The notes under the pieces: generated by a model | What the model was told of the DNA's origin: nothing | The model's database searches: none | The model's input: the letters and a program-made list of their open reading frames with translations, nothing else | Program-made: the position numbers and the translations under genes | Shown: piece by piece, positions 20,963 to 31,573 of the stretch | Numbering within the stretch: position 1 is the stretch's first letter | Layout of the letters: the number at the start of each line of letters is the position of its first letter | Assembly (NCBI GenBank): GCA_037957365.1 | Contig: JARHVA010000593.1 | Location: forward strand, 2,012,501-2,076,500 | Length of the DNA: 64,000 nt | Source of the DNA: Torreya grandis | Taxonomy: Eukaryota; Streptophyta; Pinopsida; Cupressales; Taxaceae | Direction of reading: 5' to 3'

Positions 20963-21990
20963 TGTTGATGCACTTAAAATGCTCCTTATGTCACTAGGGA
21001 AAGAGGGGAATTAATAAACTCAATTTTAAGTCCTACAAGACTCAGGGCTTGATTTGTTTATACAACTACTTATAAATATGGAAAAATAGTAAATATATGG
21101 CCACCACTTGTAAGTCTGCAAGCAGACCCTATTGTAGGCATAACAGATTATACATAGTGACACTTTATTTCTTGCTAATCTTTGTGAAATTTATTTAAAC
21201 TTTGCCAATTATTTCCCAAGCATAAATAAACCATGAATATTTATAGAATGAGCTAAACTAAAGTGACTCATGGGGTCGATCCAAAGGTAAGTAGGGTAGG
21301 GTAGAAAAGAAAGTTTGTTTCAGGTGGTTAGAGGTGTCAATTCTTCTAACTTATTTGACAATAACATGTAAAACTAACATAAACAAACCTTAGTGTAATA
21401 CTCAAATCAAAATGAATGTATTTGAGACTTTAAAGGAAAGTAGATGCATATATCTGAAAGCATATGTTACATAAAATTTACTCATTCACATTAAATTACA
21501 TATACACATTCAACTACAAATAAGATGAAAATAGAGCACATAAACCAATAGATTTATTAGTTTAGTGTTAAACTCTAACCAACATATGCATACATTGATA
21601 TTATTTCCAAATTAATTAGTATAAAATAAACCATTAATTTTCTAAAATCATGAGAAGTAGAAACTATTGAACACACAATAGAGCATAAAAACAATCTCAC
21701 AAATTTTTAGCTCTTTTGCATTAATTCTCTAATAATTATTCCTATTTTTTTTTACAATGAGGGCAAAAACCCCTATATAAAGGCCTCAAAATGCCTATGC
21801 AATTTCAAGTGGACCCATTAAAAGATGCCCAAAAAAAGCCAAGTGGCTAAAATCCCACATATTACAAAGGAATATCCCAAATCTGAAATTATAAAAACAA
21901 AATATTTTGTGAGGCCCTGGAAGAGGTTGCTAAGATGATTACTTTTGTAACCTTTATTCCTATACCTTTTCCCTTGTCCAAACTTTAGAG
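20963..21990 (-). repeat. Probable element A 5' LTR (edges uncertain)
   Basis: Beyond the primer site comes about 1 kb of noncoding AT-rich DNA beginning TGTTGATGCAC on the plus strand. Element B coding sequence starts at about 22000. The partner LTR is outside the window, so the edges are inferred. Confidence 0.4.
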
Positions 21991-22009
21991 ATTGTTAAGT
22001 AGTCCTAGT

Positions 22010-22768
22010 CAATTTGACTAAAATCCAGGATCATAGGTAAAAATAGGTCAAGCATTGCTTGAATAAGCTTACCATGATATTTAGGTTAATCTCATCAGGC
22101 TCATCATCATCAGAATCTAAGAGGTTAGGAGGAATGTTTCCAATGAGTTCAAGATGTCCATTGTAACATTAGGTTGAATTAATAGGAAAATTAAAATGTT
22201 GAGACTCATGAAATGGAATGCTAGGCAAAGGTTCAAGAGTAAGAATCTTGAAGACACCACGGTCGTGAAATTATTTGAAATTTCAAGGGTTAGTGTCACC
22301 CTGAATCCTATAAATGACTCCATTATAAGGGAAATTCATGCATAGGTAGGCGGAATAAGAAATGAATCTCATTCGGTGGGTCCATGGTCTACCAATCAAG
22401 ATGTTATAAGAAAGGGGAAAGTTAAATATCATCACCTTCATAGGAATGGTGATAGGTGGGATGGTAATGGGAAGCCACACACAACCTAAAGGAGGCATTT
22501 TCCTTTTATAATATCCTTGGCAAGTGTTGTGTGTAGACTTGAGATTATATTTTGAATATCCAAGGGTCTTAATGAAGTTAAGAGAGGAAACACAGGTACT
22601 AAAACCATCATCAATCAATGCACAGTTAACTTGGATATCACTTATTTGAATACTAATGAATAAGGGAGGATCATCCGCATGAAGCATAATCTCCTCAAGA
22701 ATCATGGAAGCTATGGGAAATTTTAAGGAAAGAGAAGTGTCTATAGTTTCATCAACATTGATAGACAT
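22010..22768 (-). pseudogene. Element B protease
   Basis: The open frame 22283-22768 holds VNCALIDDGFSTCVSSLNFI (active-site loop with DDG) and later FPLSYNILIGRPWTHRM, a close parallel of the element C protease (IDGGAS, YNLLLGRPW). After the stop at 22283, coding character continues to about 22010 (NIPPNLLDSDDDEPDEINLN), the acidic linker that normally leads to RT, and is then cut off. No RT follows, so the element is deleted or truncated here. Confidence 0.8.
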
Positions 22769-22777
22769 CTCTTCACA

Positions 22778-23595
22778 TTATTTTAATATACCATCCCCAG
22801 ATCCAAACAAGGTTGCCTCCCATCCTGCTAGGGGAGGATGAGGGACATTCATATCAAATAATAGTTGCATAAGATGGTTTGTATTACATGGAGAAGTCCT
22901 CATAAGCTCAAGGAACAAAATTATCATAACCCATAAGAAGGTTGTTAAATATAGGTGCACAATGATTAAGAAGGTCCTCAGAAGGAAAAGTTGAAGTGCA
23001 TTGAAATTTTCATTGGTAAGAAGAAGGTTTGGAACAAGGTTGTAAATCATGTTGTGATGATGGAATATCTACTTCAAGTTGATTTTGGGAGTTGGTAGAA
23101 GAAGTGTTAAAAGAAATTTGAGTATCATTAGTGTTAGAAGATAATGGAAGAGTGGTAGAAATAGAAAAGTAAGTGTTATCCAAGGGAGAATTGGAAATTG
23201 AATCACCAAAAGTAATAAGGTCATCTTGCCCCAAATCATTTAAATGATTTGGAGAAGAATCTTGGATAATATGATATGTTCTAGATGGAGGAGTGTAGAT
23301 AGGTTGGGAATCAATAAAATCAACCACCCTTCACATATTAGTTATGTTAACCACATTATCTTTAGAAGTGGGTTTAACAAGACTTTCTACGTTAATTGTG
23401 GAAGGGGTGGTCTTGTCTTAATTGTATTGAATAGGTTGATGATTAGGAAGAGGGTCTTTGTAGATAGCCAAATGAGCATTGGCATGGTTCAAGGCTTGAG
23501 ATTTATCATGTGATTTATAATCCTTAAAAGTAATTTTATAAGCTTGTTGATGCTTTTGAATGATAAAATTATGACCAAAATTAAGAACAAGAAGA
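22778..23595 (-). pseudogene. Element B gag-protease linker remnant
   Basis: Overlapping open pieces (22778-23050, 23010-23327, 23418-23603) read as Ser/Thr/Asn/Pro-rich sequence (for example STTLPLSSNTNDTQISFNTS) of the kind between zinc knuckle and protease in Tat-like Gags. No domain recognised. Confidence 0.6.
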
Positions 23596-24987
23596 AAATC
23601 CATAGCTAAATTATGAAGTTGTCTATAGGTCTCATGAGAATGACCCCAACTAACGTGAAACTAATAGAACTTGTGAGGATCATACTAGGATTTCATAGGA
23701 TGGGTAGGGTTAAGAATTGTGGAAGAGGCCTAGGTAGATGCTTAAGCAATTCAACCAATGATAGAGGTTTATGAAAATTAATGTTGTTTGGTGCAGATAA
23801 GTGAGGATTGGCATATTGTTGAGAGGAAGGAACTAGTATCGATGAAGGGGTAGGAATGATAGCTTGAACATTATGAATGGTGTTATAAGAATCTATAAAA
23901 CCATGATTAGTAATATTACAATTTTTGTTCTTAAGTAAAAGATAAAGACCCACATAAGGTTTGGGTCGCTCGAATTGATGCATAAGGAAATCTTGTCATT
24001 TAGCTTGGTCAATAGCCTCCTTCAAGGTGCGTGGAGAGAGAGTGCAGACATGATATTGAAGTATAGGAAAAAGGTCATTAGTAAAGAGATGGAAAAGATT
24101 ATCATCAGTCATGTTATGTTCACATTTGTTTGACAAAGTTTCCCACCTTTTAACAAAGGCCTGAGCAATTTCATTTTTGAGTTGTTTATAATTTATGAAG
24201 CGGGCCAAAGTGTTTTCAAGAAGATCACTAGTTTGGAATTCTTGAACTAAAGCATTCACTAAATCCTCCAAACTAGAAATGAAATGAGTTGTAAGTTGGT
24301 TTTACCAATCCAAGGAATCACCTGTGAGGGTTTTGGCTAAGATTTTGGTAGCAGTAAAGGGGATCAATTTGACCCAATCCTTATAAAGATTTCCAAATGT
24401 TTTAAGATGAAGGGTATGATCAATTGATCCATTATAAGAAATTGTAGGTGTGATACCTCCAATATCAATGTTAGCAATTTGAGTAGTAAGAGGTTCATTT
24501 TGGAGATGCTTAATGGTTTTTCTAACCAAAGGAGGTTGAAGAATGAGATTACCTTGATAAACTTGAAGAGGAGGAGGGGAACATTTTGGTTATATGTGCC
24601 CCAAGCCATTGGTTAAGGATGAGATTGAAGATGAAGAAGGTGGTTTTGCATTCTTATTATTTGAATTTTATTATGAACTTGAAAGGTATTCATTTGATTA
24701 AGTGTTTGTAACAATAGTTGATGTGTTTGATTGGCATTATTAAAAGCCTTAGAAGTGATATTAGTGGATTGGGTACCACTATTGGTGTTGATAGGAGCTT
24801 GAGATGAACTATGAGAATGTGAGGCACTACTAGAAAAAAACTCTTGTGTGGAAAAGGATGGACCAGAGAATGGTTCAAAAGAAGAAGCACTAGTAGCATG
24901 ATTACCTTGGGTATCAAATGATGTGCTAGTGGAAGGATTAAGGATAGTGGATCTTATGATAGGCCCACTAGATGTAGAACCTGACAT
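23596..24987 (-). pseudogene. Element B Gag remnant
   Basis: The N-terminus at 24987 (MSGSTSSGPIIRSTILNPST) is Ser/Thr-rich. The core follows in pieces: the stretch ending ILAKTLTGDSLDW (24302-24529), then DLVNALVQEFQTSDLLENT and QLKNEIAQAFVKRWETLSNK (23996-24271), a standard Gag pattern. At about 23600-23690 comes FYQFHVSWGHSHETYRQLHN, a zinc-knuckle block in which both expected Cys read Tyr, each a single G-to-A change. Broken by several stops. Confidence 0.8.
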
Positions 24988-25512
24988 GTTAGTGGATATA
25001 CTAGGTATGGAGGTAGAAGAAGTTATAAAAAAGAGGTCATGGTATGAGAAGGGGTCATAATCAAAGGAAAAATCTAAGAATCAAAGAAAGTGGTATGCCC
25101 AAATCAAGTTGACAATGTAGGAGTAGGTGAATGAGGCTCTTAACCTTGACCACTAATCATAAGATTATAAGTGGTAGAAGGATCTTTTCCTCAATTTCAG
25201 GAAATTCAAAAATAAAGGAGCATTTTAGGGGTATATTCTAATTCAGGTTGGTCTTCTAATGAGAAGATAGGATTATGTTGCAAAGAGGTATTAGGAGGGC
25301 TCCCATAGTTCATTATGTGATTGGCAATATGAACATTACTAGCATCCAACAGAGGAGCCCTACTCTGTATATGGGAGACCCTATGAGGGTTGGTAAGATT
25401 CATCATGTCTATTGACTGTAACTCTATATTGTCATCAATCAAAAAGTCCTTGATGAAGGGAAAGAAAGAGAGATGAAAAAGCAAGGAAATAGGGAATGAC
25501 AAAAATAGTAAA

Positions 25513-25704
25513 GGGTTGACTGGGTCAACCCAGCACAAAAATAGAGTTTACAAACTGTACAGGGTCAACTAGGTCGATCCAATACAATGAATAGGGATTA
25601 GAAAAAAGAGGAAATAAGGTCTAAAAATTTTATAGAGTCGACTGGATCAATCTAGTATAGTGAACAAAGGCTAGAAAAAGGTACAGGGTTGACTGGGCCA
25701 ACCC
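25513..25704. repeat. 8-3-8 palindrome array in element B leader, block 1
   Basis: Four 19-bp units at 25513-25531 (GGGTTGAC TGG GTCAACCC, perfect), 25562-25580, 25635-25653 and 25686-25704. Each is an inverted 8-mer around a 3-bp spacer, usually after GTACA and before AGTAT. Each half-site contains TTGAC or its complement. Confidence 0.85.
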
Positions 25705-26099
25705 AGTATCACAGAAAGGGAGATTAAGAGACTTATAGCAGATTTGTGAACTGAAAAAAGATAATTTTTGCAAGTAATTTGAAAAGAAATAGTTGAAAGG
25801 AAACAAATAGTCAATTAGATCAACATTGGCCAATCTAATTGAGGCACATAGCACAAAACCTTACATCAACATTGGCTAATGCAAGTTTTTGCAATACAAA
25901 ATACAATAGAGCAAAGAGCAAGCAATCAACTTGGAAAGTAAAGAGGTAACTAATTGGTCACCCTAAATGTTTATTAGATTATTAAGTTATGATTTTAAAT
26001 TTGATGGAAAGTTGGCTATAAGCAAGGAACCAAAATGGCAATCTAAGGGTGGTTTCAGGTAGTTTAGGCTAAAAGGGATTGTAGTGGTAATGATACAAG

Positions 26100-26260
26100 C
26101 TTGGTATTGGGGCTTACCCCCTCACTTCACACACCATAGCAATAAGGGTGTTAGGTGCTTAGCCAAAATATACCATTGACCACGCTTTATACTTGACCAA
26201 AGTATCAAGTTGCCTTCCCCCTTGGTGATGAAATCCAAAAAGGTTGGCCTTAGATAGATA
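26100..26260. other. Leader block shared by elements B and C
   Basis: CCCCTCACTTCAC, TAGCCAAAATATACC and CTTCCCCCTTGGTGATGAAA appear here and, in the same order, near 16083-16195 in element C. Both blocks lie in the untranslated leader. Confidence 0.8.
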
Positions 26261-26546
26261 AATGGTTAAAATGCTTGTTTAGATTTTGTGATTGGATGTG
26301 TGTGCATAAAATAGAAAATAGTGAAAACTAAGTAATTAATTAAAAACCACCTAGTTAAACTATGTGATCTATTATAAGCAAGCAAACAATAATAAAAGAA
26401 AGTGTGAACTAATTACTAGCATATAAGGTTAATTCTAACTTTGAAATATGTACAATGTTGATATAGTCAATAATGCATGCACAAAACAAAAAATAAGGTT
26501 AAGAGGGTTGAACCTATACTATGGAAGCAAGGTCGAAAAATGAACA

Positions 26547-26612
26547 GGGTCGATAGAGTCAACCTAGTTATCTAGATAGCACACAGAACATAGAACTAGG
26601 TTGGCAGGGTTG
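26547..26612. repeat. 8-3-8 palindrome array in element B leader, block 2
   Basis: A unit at 26547-26565 (GGGTCGAT AGA GTCAACCT) and degenerate half-sites GGGTTGATCC and GTTGAC at about 26607-26621. Confidence 0.65.
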
Positions 26613-26736
26613 ATCCAGTTGACTGTGCAAGGGCATTTTTGAAGACTACAAATTGTGAAAGATGTTAGGTTGTGGAGCTAAAAGCTTCAAACCTTTGCAA
26701 ACTGAAGGAACAAAAGGTTGCTGAGATCTAGGAGCA

Positions 26737-26847
26737 CCGGCGTCGGCAGCAGGACCGACGTCGGTCGTGACCAGTGCAGAAGGCCACCGGCGACGGCAGG
26801 GAGTCGGCCGACGTCGGCAGAACCAAACTAGTAGGGACCGACGTCGG
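26737..26847. repeat. Five-copy CCGACGTCGG array in the foreign LTR
   Basis: Copies at 26737 (CCGGCGTCGG), 26755, 26787 (CCGGCGACGG), 26808 and 26838; three are perfect CCGACGTCGG. The array lies about 150 bp before the TATA-like box at 26991, in the U3 position. Confidence 0.88.
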
Positions 26848-26990
26848 TCGCCTGTGCATTCCAGAACTATTCGTTGCACGAATAGTTAGTTAAGTGAACA
26901 AAGAGTTTGCATGTTAAGACCAGTTAGAGTCTTTGGTTGCGAGGATAATTGTCTAAATTAAGAGTCTAAGTTAGTGTTTGAGTTAGGGAT

Positions 26991-27000
26991 CTATTTATAG
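26991..27000 (+). promoter_or_regulatory. TATA-like box in the 26.7-kb LTR
   Basis: CTATTTATAG, after the palindrome array and well before the LTR end. Placement fits an LTR promoter; this is inference from sequence only. Confidence 0.45.
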
Positions 27001-27511
27001 ACCCATTGGCATGTATTGTAATTAAGGCATGAGATAGAAAGGAAGAGTTCCTTCTAGTTGTAAGATCATTGAGTTGCAGGTTGTTGCAAGCTCATAGGAG
27101 ATCTACATGTGAGTATGGTCTGTTGAATTGCAGGTTGCAGGTTCATGGGAGATCAACTTGAAGTACTATAGTGTGCTTGGTGTACCGGCAGGGTTATTAC
27201 TGACTGGTTGGTGAGGTGAACACCAATTATGTGTGTGAGTTGGTTGTTGGGACCATTTTTTGTGTAGGAGAGTGTGTGTGAGAAGAATTATTGTACACTT
27301 GAGGCGTGGGAAACCTCTGTAAGGTGGAAGAGTGTGGCGGCTCTTTGTTGTATTCTTTTCTGTAAAGTGTTAATACAAGATAGTGTATTGTCTCTCATAT
27401 TCTGTGCTATTGGTGAATTCTAGTTACTTGTGTTTCTGGTTATTTCCGCATATTTAATTGCCTATATTTGGTAATCATACTGTGCTCTTTCTGAGGAGCA
27501 AGATCCAACAA

Positions 27512-27524
27512 GAGGAATCAGAAC
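27512..27524 (+). other. Decayed tRNA-Met primer-binding site
   Basis: GAGGAATCAGAAC resembles GTGGTATCAGAGC with three changes and lies right behind the LTR end CCAACA. Confidence 0.45.
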
Positions 27525-27676
27525 AGAGGTGTGTTTGTTCTTGGACTTCCCTGACAAAAGAAAAGACTGTTAAGAAAGAGATAGAGAGACAAAAAGGAAC
27601 CTTGGTGGATTAGAGATGCAGAGATTGAATATTTTTGTTTAATAACCTTGGTATATGCTTGTAAATTCTATTAACT

Positions 27677-27920
27677 GGGTCGATTGGGTTGATCAAGCTT
27701 TACAAAAACTTGTTGTTGAGTGCTTGAAATGTACAGGTCAACTGGGTTGACCTAGTATGTTGAACCTAATGTCTGAAAAAGTATAGGGTCAACTGGACTG
27801 ACTTATTAGTTTGGGTTGGGTATTTCGAAGTCTGAAAACCTATATTGGGTTGAAAGGGTTGATTTAGTAGCATGTACCTAAAAACTCATGCATAAAATTT
27901 AGATACCAGGTGGACAAAAT
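27677..27920. repeat. 8-3-8 palindrome array in element B leader, block 3
   Basis: Units at 27677-27695, 27735-27753 (AGGTCAAC TGG GTTGACCT, perfect), 27786-27804, 27847-27865 and a weak one near 27909. It lies between the foreign LTR and the element B primer site. Confidence 0.85.
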
Positions 27921-28111
27921 CAATCCAATATGGTAGATATATGATAAAAATAATGATGAAATAATGATAGAAATAAACTAAGATGAACAAATCCTACAAG
28001 GGTTAGCTCACATCAAGTTCACCAGAATGTATTATGAAGGTGAAGCCAAAGTGAATCTAATGCTAATAAGAAAATGGAAATGTGAGGACAATTCAACCAG
28101 TGGTGGGATAA

Positions 28112-28131
28112 GATTCACGTTGGGTTCACCA
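28112..28131 (-). other. Element B primer-binding site, tRNA-Trp-like
   Basis: The plus strand reads GATTCACGTTGGGTTCACCA. From memory this equals the 3' end of plant tRNA-Trp with one C-to-T change. It lies three bases from the putative LTR start TGTATGC at 28135, the same spacing as in element C. Confidence 0.7.
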
Positions 28132-28134
28132 AAA

Positions 28135-29270
28135 TGTATGCAATCAAAAATGCATCATGTCTATAAATCAATCCTAGCTTGAAGAAGATAGAGCATACCT
28201 ACACTTCTAATTGGGAATACATTTGTTAAGGAGAGGCATGACCAATATGGGGATTTGCTAGACCTGTCTAGGGGATCACATGTCATAATACACCATATTA
28301 GGAAGGGTTTCAAAGCCTACAGTCTAACACAGTCATGCAACAACCCTAAAAGAGTCCTAGCTTTAATGTTCACTCTATTCTAATAAATAAGAAAGTAAAT
28401 CTAATATAGTGTTCACCAAATCTTGTGGCACAAAGTGGGGGTTAGAAACAAAACAAACTAAAGCAAACATGCATAGAAGACATATACTCATGTCAATGTA
28501 TACAAAATCATAATACATGGAATGAAGAAGCATAACTACATTATCTATCTACTCTTATAAAGGAAAAATAAAGTTAGGAATACTTACCTTTGAAGATGAA
28601 CCCATCGAGCCTCAATATCTCCCTTGACCAAGGTGTTTCGCAAGAGATTATTATGGTATGTAATGATAATAAAGACAAATCAGCTCTAGGCTACACAATT
28701 TATCTATGCATCCAAAAGACTTCTCCACAAGATGAAATTTGTATCGCCAAAGAAAGTATGGAACCCTAAGCTTTATTCCTTAAGTAGAATGGTCAATAAG
28801 CAGATGTTTGTTCGCACTTATTCTTCTTCGCTTCTCTTCTTATAAATGATTGGAAATGAACTTGTATACATAGGCAAATCTTATCCTAAATCCTTTTGAA
28901 TATGTCAATTGTATAGGGTCGACCCAGTCAACCCTGTATGTTTTAGGAGATAATTCACTAGGTCTTGAGCTAGCTCAGCTAAAGGGCTAGCAAATTTCCT
29001 AATGAAAAATACCCCTAAACAATATAGGGTCGACCTAGTTGACCCTGTACACTAATTAGAAGTTGAAAATTGTACAAGGCCAACCTATTCAACCTATTAT
29101 AATCAACTGGTTGAAAGGGGGTCAAGGTAAGAACAGGGAGGATAAAGCATGATAAATGACTAGAATGGGTAAGGCTGAGAAGAATAAGCTTAGGGTAAAT
29201 GGTTTTAAGGGATGAGTGTGTAAATGGCAAGTGGAAAAAGGGACAACAATTTATGAAGCACCAATGGTCT
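28135..29270 (-). repeat. Element B 5' LTR (outer edge uncertain)
   Basis: Starts TGTATGCAATC beside the primer site. It carries three more 8-3-8 palindromes at its far end. The partner LTR is missing, so the right edge (about 29270) is an estimate. Confidence 0.55.
28916..29095. repeat. 8-3-8 palindrome array in element B LTR, block 4
   Basis: Units at 28916-28934 (GGGTCGAC CCA GTCAACCC), 29027-29045 (GGGTCGAC CTA GTTGACCC) and 29077-29095. Confidence 0.85.
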
Positions 29271-29369
29271 GCCCACCCATTTTTGGATGTACCCCTTCAG
29301 GCATGCACTCAGAGAGATTGAGACTCAATGAGTTCCTATAAAATACAAAGTATCGGTAATCAATAAAAG

Positions 29370-31573
29370 TTAAAAATATTATGTGTATACACTAGTGCCT
29401 GATGAAGATACAATATTTACAATGACATGAGAAATAAAATGGAGGATGGTTAATCCCAAGGAACCACTAGCTTGGCTAAGGCTAGTATCAACTGAAGATT
29501 GAGTAGTGGCAGGAGGAGCAAAAACAAAAGCAAAAGCAATTTGAGATGCACTCACCTTGGAACAAAAATGTAGTGGTGAGGTACTTACATTGGGAGCCTT
29601 TATTCTAAGGGTAGCCTAAGGTGTGTTAGTGGTAGTAATAGTAGTAGATGGATTGATTCTTGGAGAGGGATCAGTGCTTATGAAGTTGGTACAAGGTTTA
29701 TTGCTCCTCTCATAGTGGTCTTTAGTTCCCTTTTCCTTTGTAGACCTTCTCAATGTTTTTGTCAACTAGTGCCTATACTTCTTCCATGGAGAGCTCAATG
29801 CCTTGTTCTAATTCCTCAAGGTCAATAGTAGCAGGGTCAAGTTGACCTAGTCTTTTCAAAACAACTCCCATAGTAGATGTAGAGATTATTATAGGCCCTT
29901 GGGAGGGGTGAGGCTATCCAAAAAATCCTCTTTGATCAAAGCTTGGAGTTAAGTCCTAGATGCTCGAAGTGGTTAGTCATGGAGGTCTATTTGGCCTATT
30001 CCTAACAAGAGGAACATTGTTTTCATTTTGCCCTTCCTCGTAGTCAACATCAAACATGTTTTAGTCAACATCAAACATGTTTCCATGTGTTGATGGTCAT
30101 TGAGACTTAGAAATATCCTCCTTTTTCTTCTCCCTATCCAGTCTCATTTCCAATTTAATGTTCTTTACAGCATTCTAGAGCACCACCTCATCATTTAGAG
30201 CATTTATATATATCTACTCATGGACTTTTCCTTGTTTGTATTCCACTGCCATATCTTTCTTGAGTTTGAATAGATGCTTGTCAATGACATTATTGGGATC
30301 TCATGGTCTAAAGTCATCTTTAGGCAATAGGTAAGAATCCCTATGCCTAATAGCTACAACAATATTATGCCACTTGGTAATCTTGGTCTTCCCCAGTTTG
30401 TAAAGAACCTTATGGGAGTTCATTTTTTGCTTGCTTTTGAAGATTCCATCAACTCCATGTAGAATTTGATAGGCTATTTCTTCTTCAACTAGCTTCATTA
30501 GCACAAACCCTGGTAGTCTAAAAAGGGCCACCATCACTCCTTCCATTCTAATAACCGTACAGTCTGAGTATAACCAGTATCTACCAATGTATCTTAAGGT
30601 ATGCTTAACTTTAGGGGAAACCCTCTGCATCTTGCATTGATTGATTGATTTGTAAACGATTGGGTATAACTCTTTCACAATCACTTTTATATTGCATTTG
30701 AATCCATGAATATGCTTATAGATAATAGTTGAGGCACAACCTCTTGATGCTCAAGAGACCATGAATTATGACCCAATTGACCAGTTGCATAGATTGCATC
30801 TAATAAGTAGCTCATCATAAAGAAGGGGGCACCATTCTTTCAGGTGTCCTATATCTCATACACTGATTTATTGATGATAATTTCCCCAAGTGGGGGAATC
30901 TGATGGTCTTCTAGGATTATTTACAATAATGGAATAGCCCTTATGTCTACATAGGCAATGTGTGGATTACAAAACATGACATTAAAGAGAGCTAGGCCAA
31001 TTCTGAATCCTTGTCTGAATTCTTAGATGGGAAATTTTCCTTGATCATCCACGAAAATAGATCCTATTGAGTCAGTCACCCATGAAGCCAAGACCATCTT
31101 TGGGGAGTGCACTTCATACTAGTTATTGATGATGACCTAGTTATATTCTATTTGTGGTAAGGGAAGGTCGTAGTACTTTTTAAATCTTGGTCCTATTATG
31201 AAAGCAATCAAGATCCCTTGGGACATTGATTTAATTAGCCCATCTTCACATTTTAACCTCCCAAAATATTGTAAACTAGGTTAGCACATGGCATGACCTT
31301 AGGCTTAATTGTGGAATTAAAGAGACTAATTGCGTTAATGGAAAGGATATCAGAGGCTAGTTGGATTACATAAGACATGGTTTCAATCGCATCTACAGCC
31401 CTAACTACTTATACATTATCATATATGCTACTATAATGTAAGTCACCAAATGTTATGGCCTCAGGAATAAATTTAGTATCCTTGAAGACAACTAAAGCCC
31501 CATTCTAAAATAGAAAGTTATCATTCTCGAAGGAACTACTCTTACTTGGAGTAGAAGGACCTATTTATGCCAT
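29370..31573 (-). pseudogene. Element D: long decayed ORF of unknown family
   Basis: From an ATG at 31573 a coding frame can be followed for about 700 codons with two frame changes (near 31260 and 29735) and more than a dozen stops. The longest open piece is 30301-30684 (127 codons; QRVSPKVKHTLRYIGRYWLY, LHGVDGIFKSKQKMNSHKV). Other readable parts: VLASWVTDSIGSIFVDDQGK, KHLFKLKKDMAVEYKQGKVH, ATIDLEELEQGIELSMEEV and a Ser/Thr/Pro-rich end. I recognise no domain, zinc knuckle or catalytic motif. It may be an unusual Gag or an accessory ORF of a retroelement, or a captured gene. Most stops are one transition from Gln, Arg or Trp codons. Confidence 0.55.

Larger units (their letters stand above)
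26663..27510 (+). repeat. LTR of another family inserted in the element B leader, 848 bp
   Basis: It begins TGTTAGGTTG and ends GATCCAACA, complementary LTR tips (TGTTAG / CCAACA). It contains a TATA-like CTATTTATAG at 26991-27000 followed by a typical U5-like GT-rich tail. Directly behind lies GAGGAATCAGAAC, a decayed match to the tRNA-Met primer site. I see no clean 5-bp duplication (AAAGA before, AGAGG after), so it may be a truncated element and not a clean solo LTR. It carries five CCGACGTCGG-type palindromes in its upstream part. Confidence 0.65.
22000..29270 (-). mobile_element. Element B, old Ty3/gypsy retrotransposon related to C, 3' end lost
   Basis: Reading leftward: LTR (from 28135), primer site, long leader with palindromes, gag, protease, then an abrupt end at about 22000 next to element A. 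No RT or integrase is found. The leader shares blocks with element C. An LTR of another family sits in the leader at 26663-27510. Edges at 22000 and 29270 are approximate. Confidence 0.75.

Noticed and set aside
20932..28131. tRNA genes suggested by tRNA 3' ends
   Set aside because: Only 17-20 nt match, ending in CCA next to LTRs: primer-binding sites, not genes.
30301..30684. Host gene for the 127-codon ORF
   Set aside because: It continues on both sides in a decayed repeat-like frame; better treated as part of unknown ORF D.
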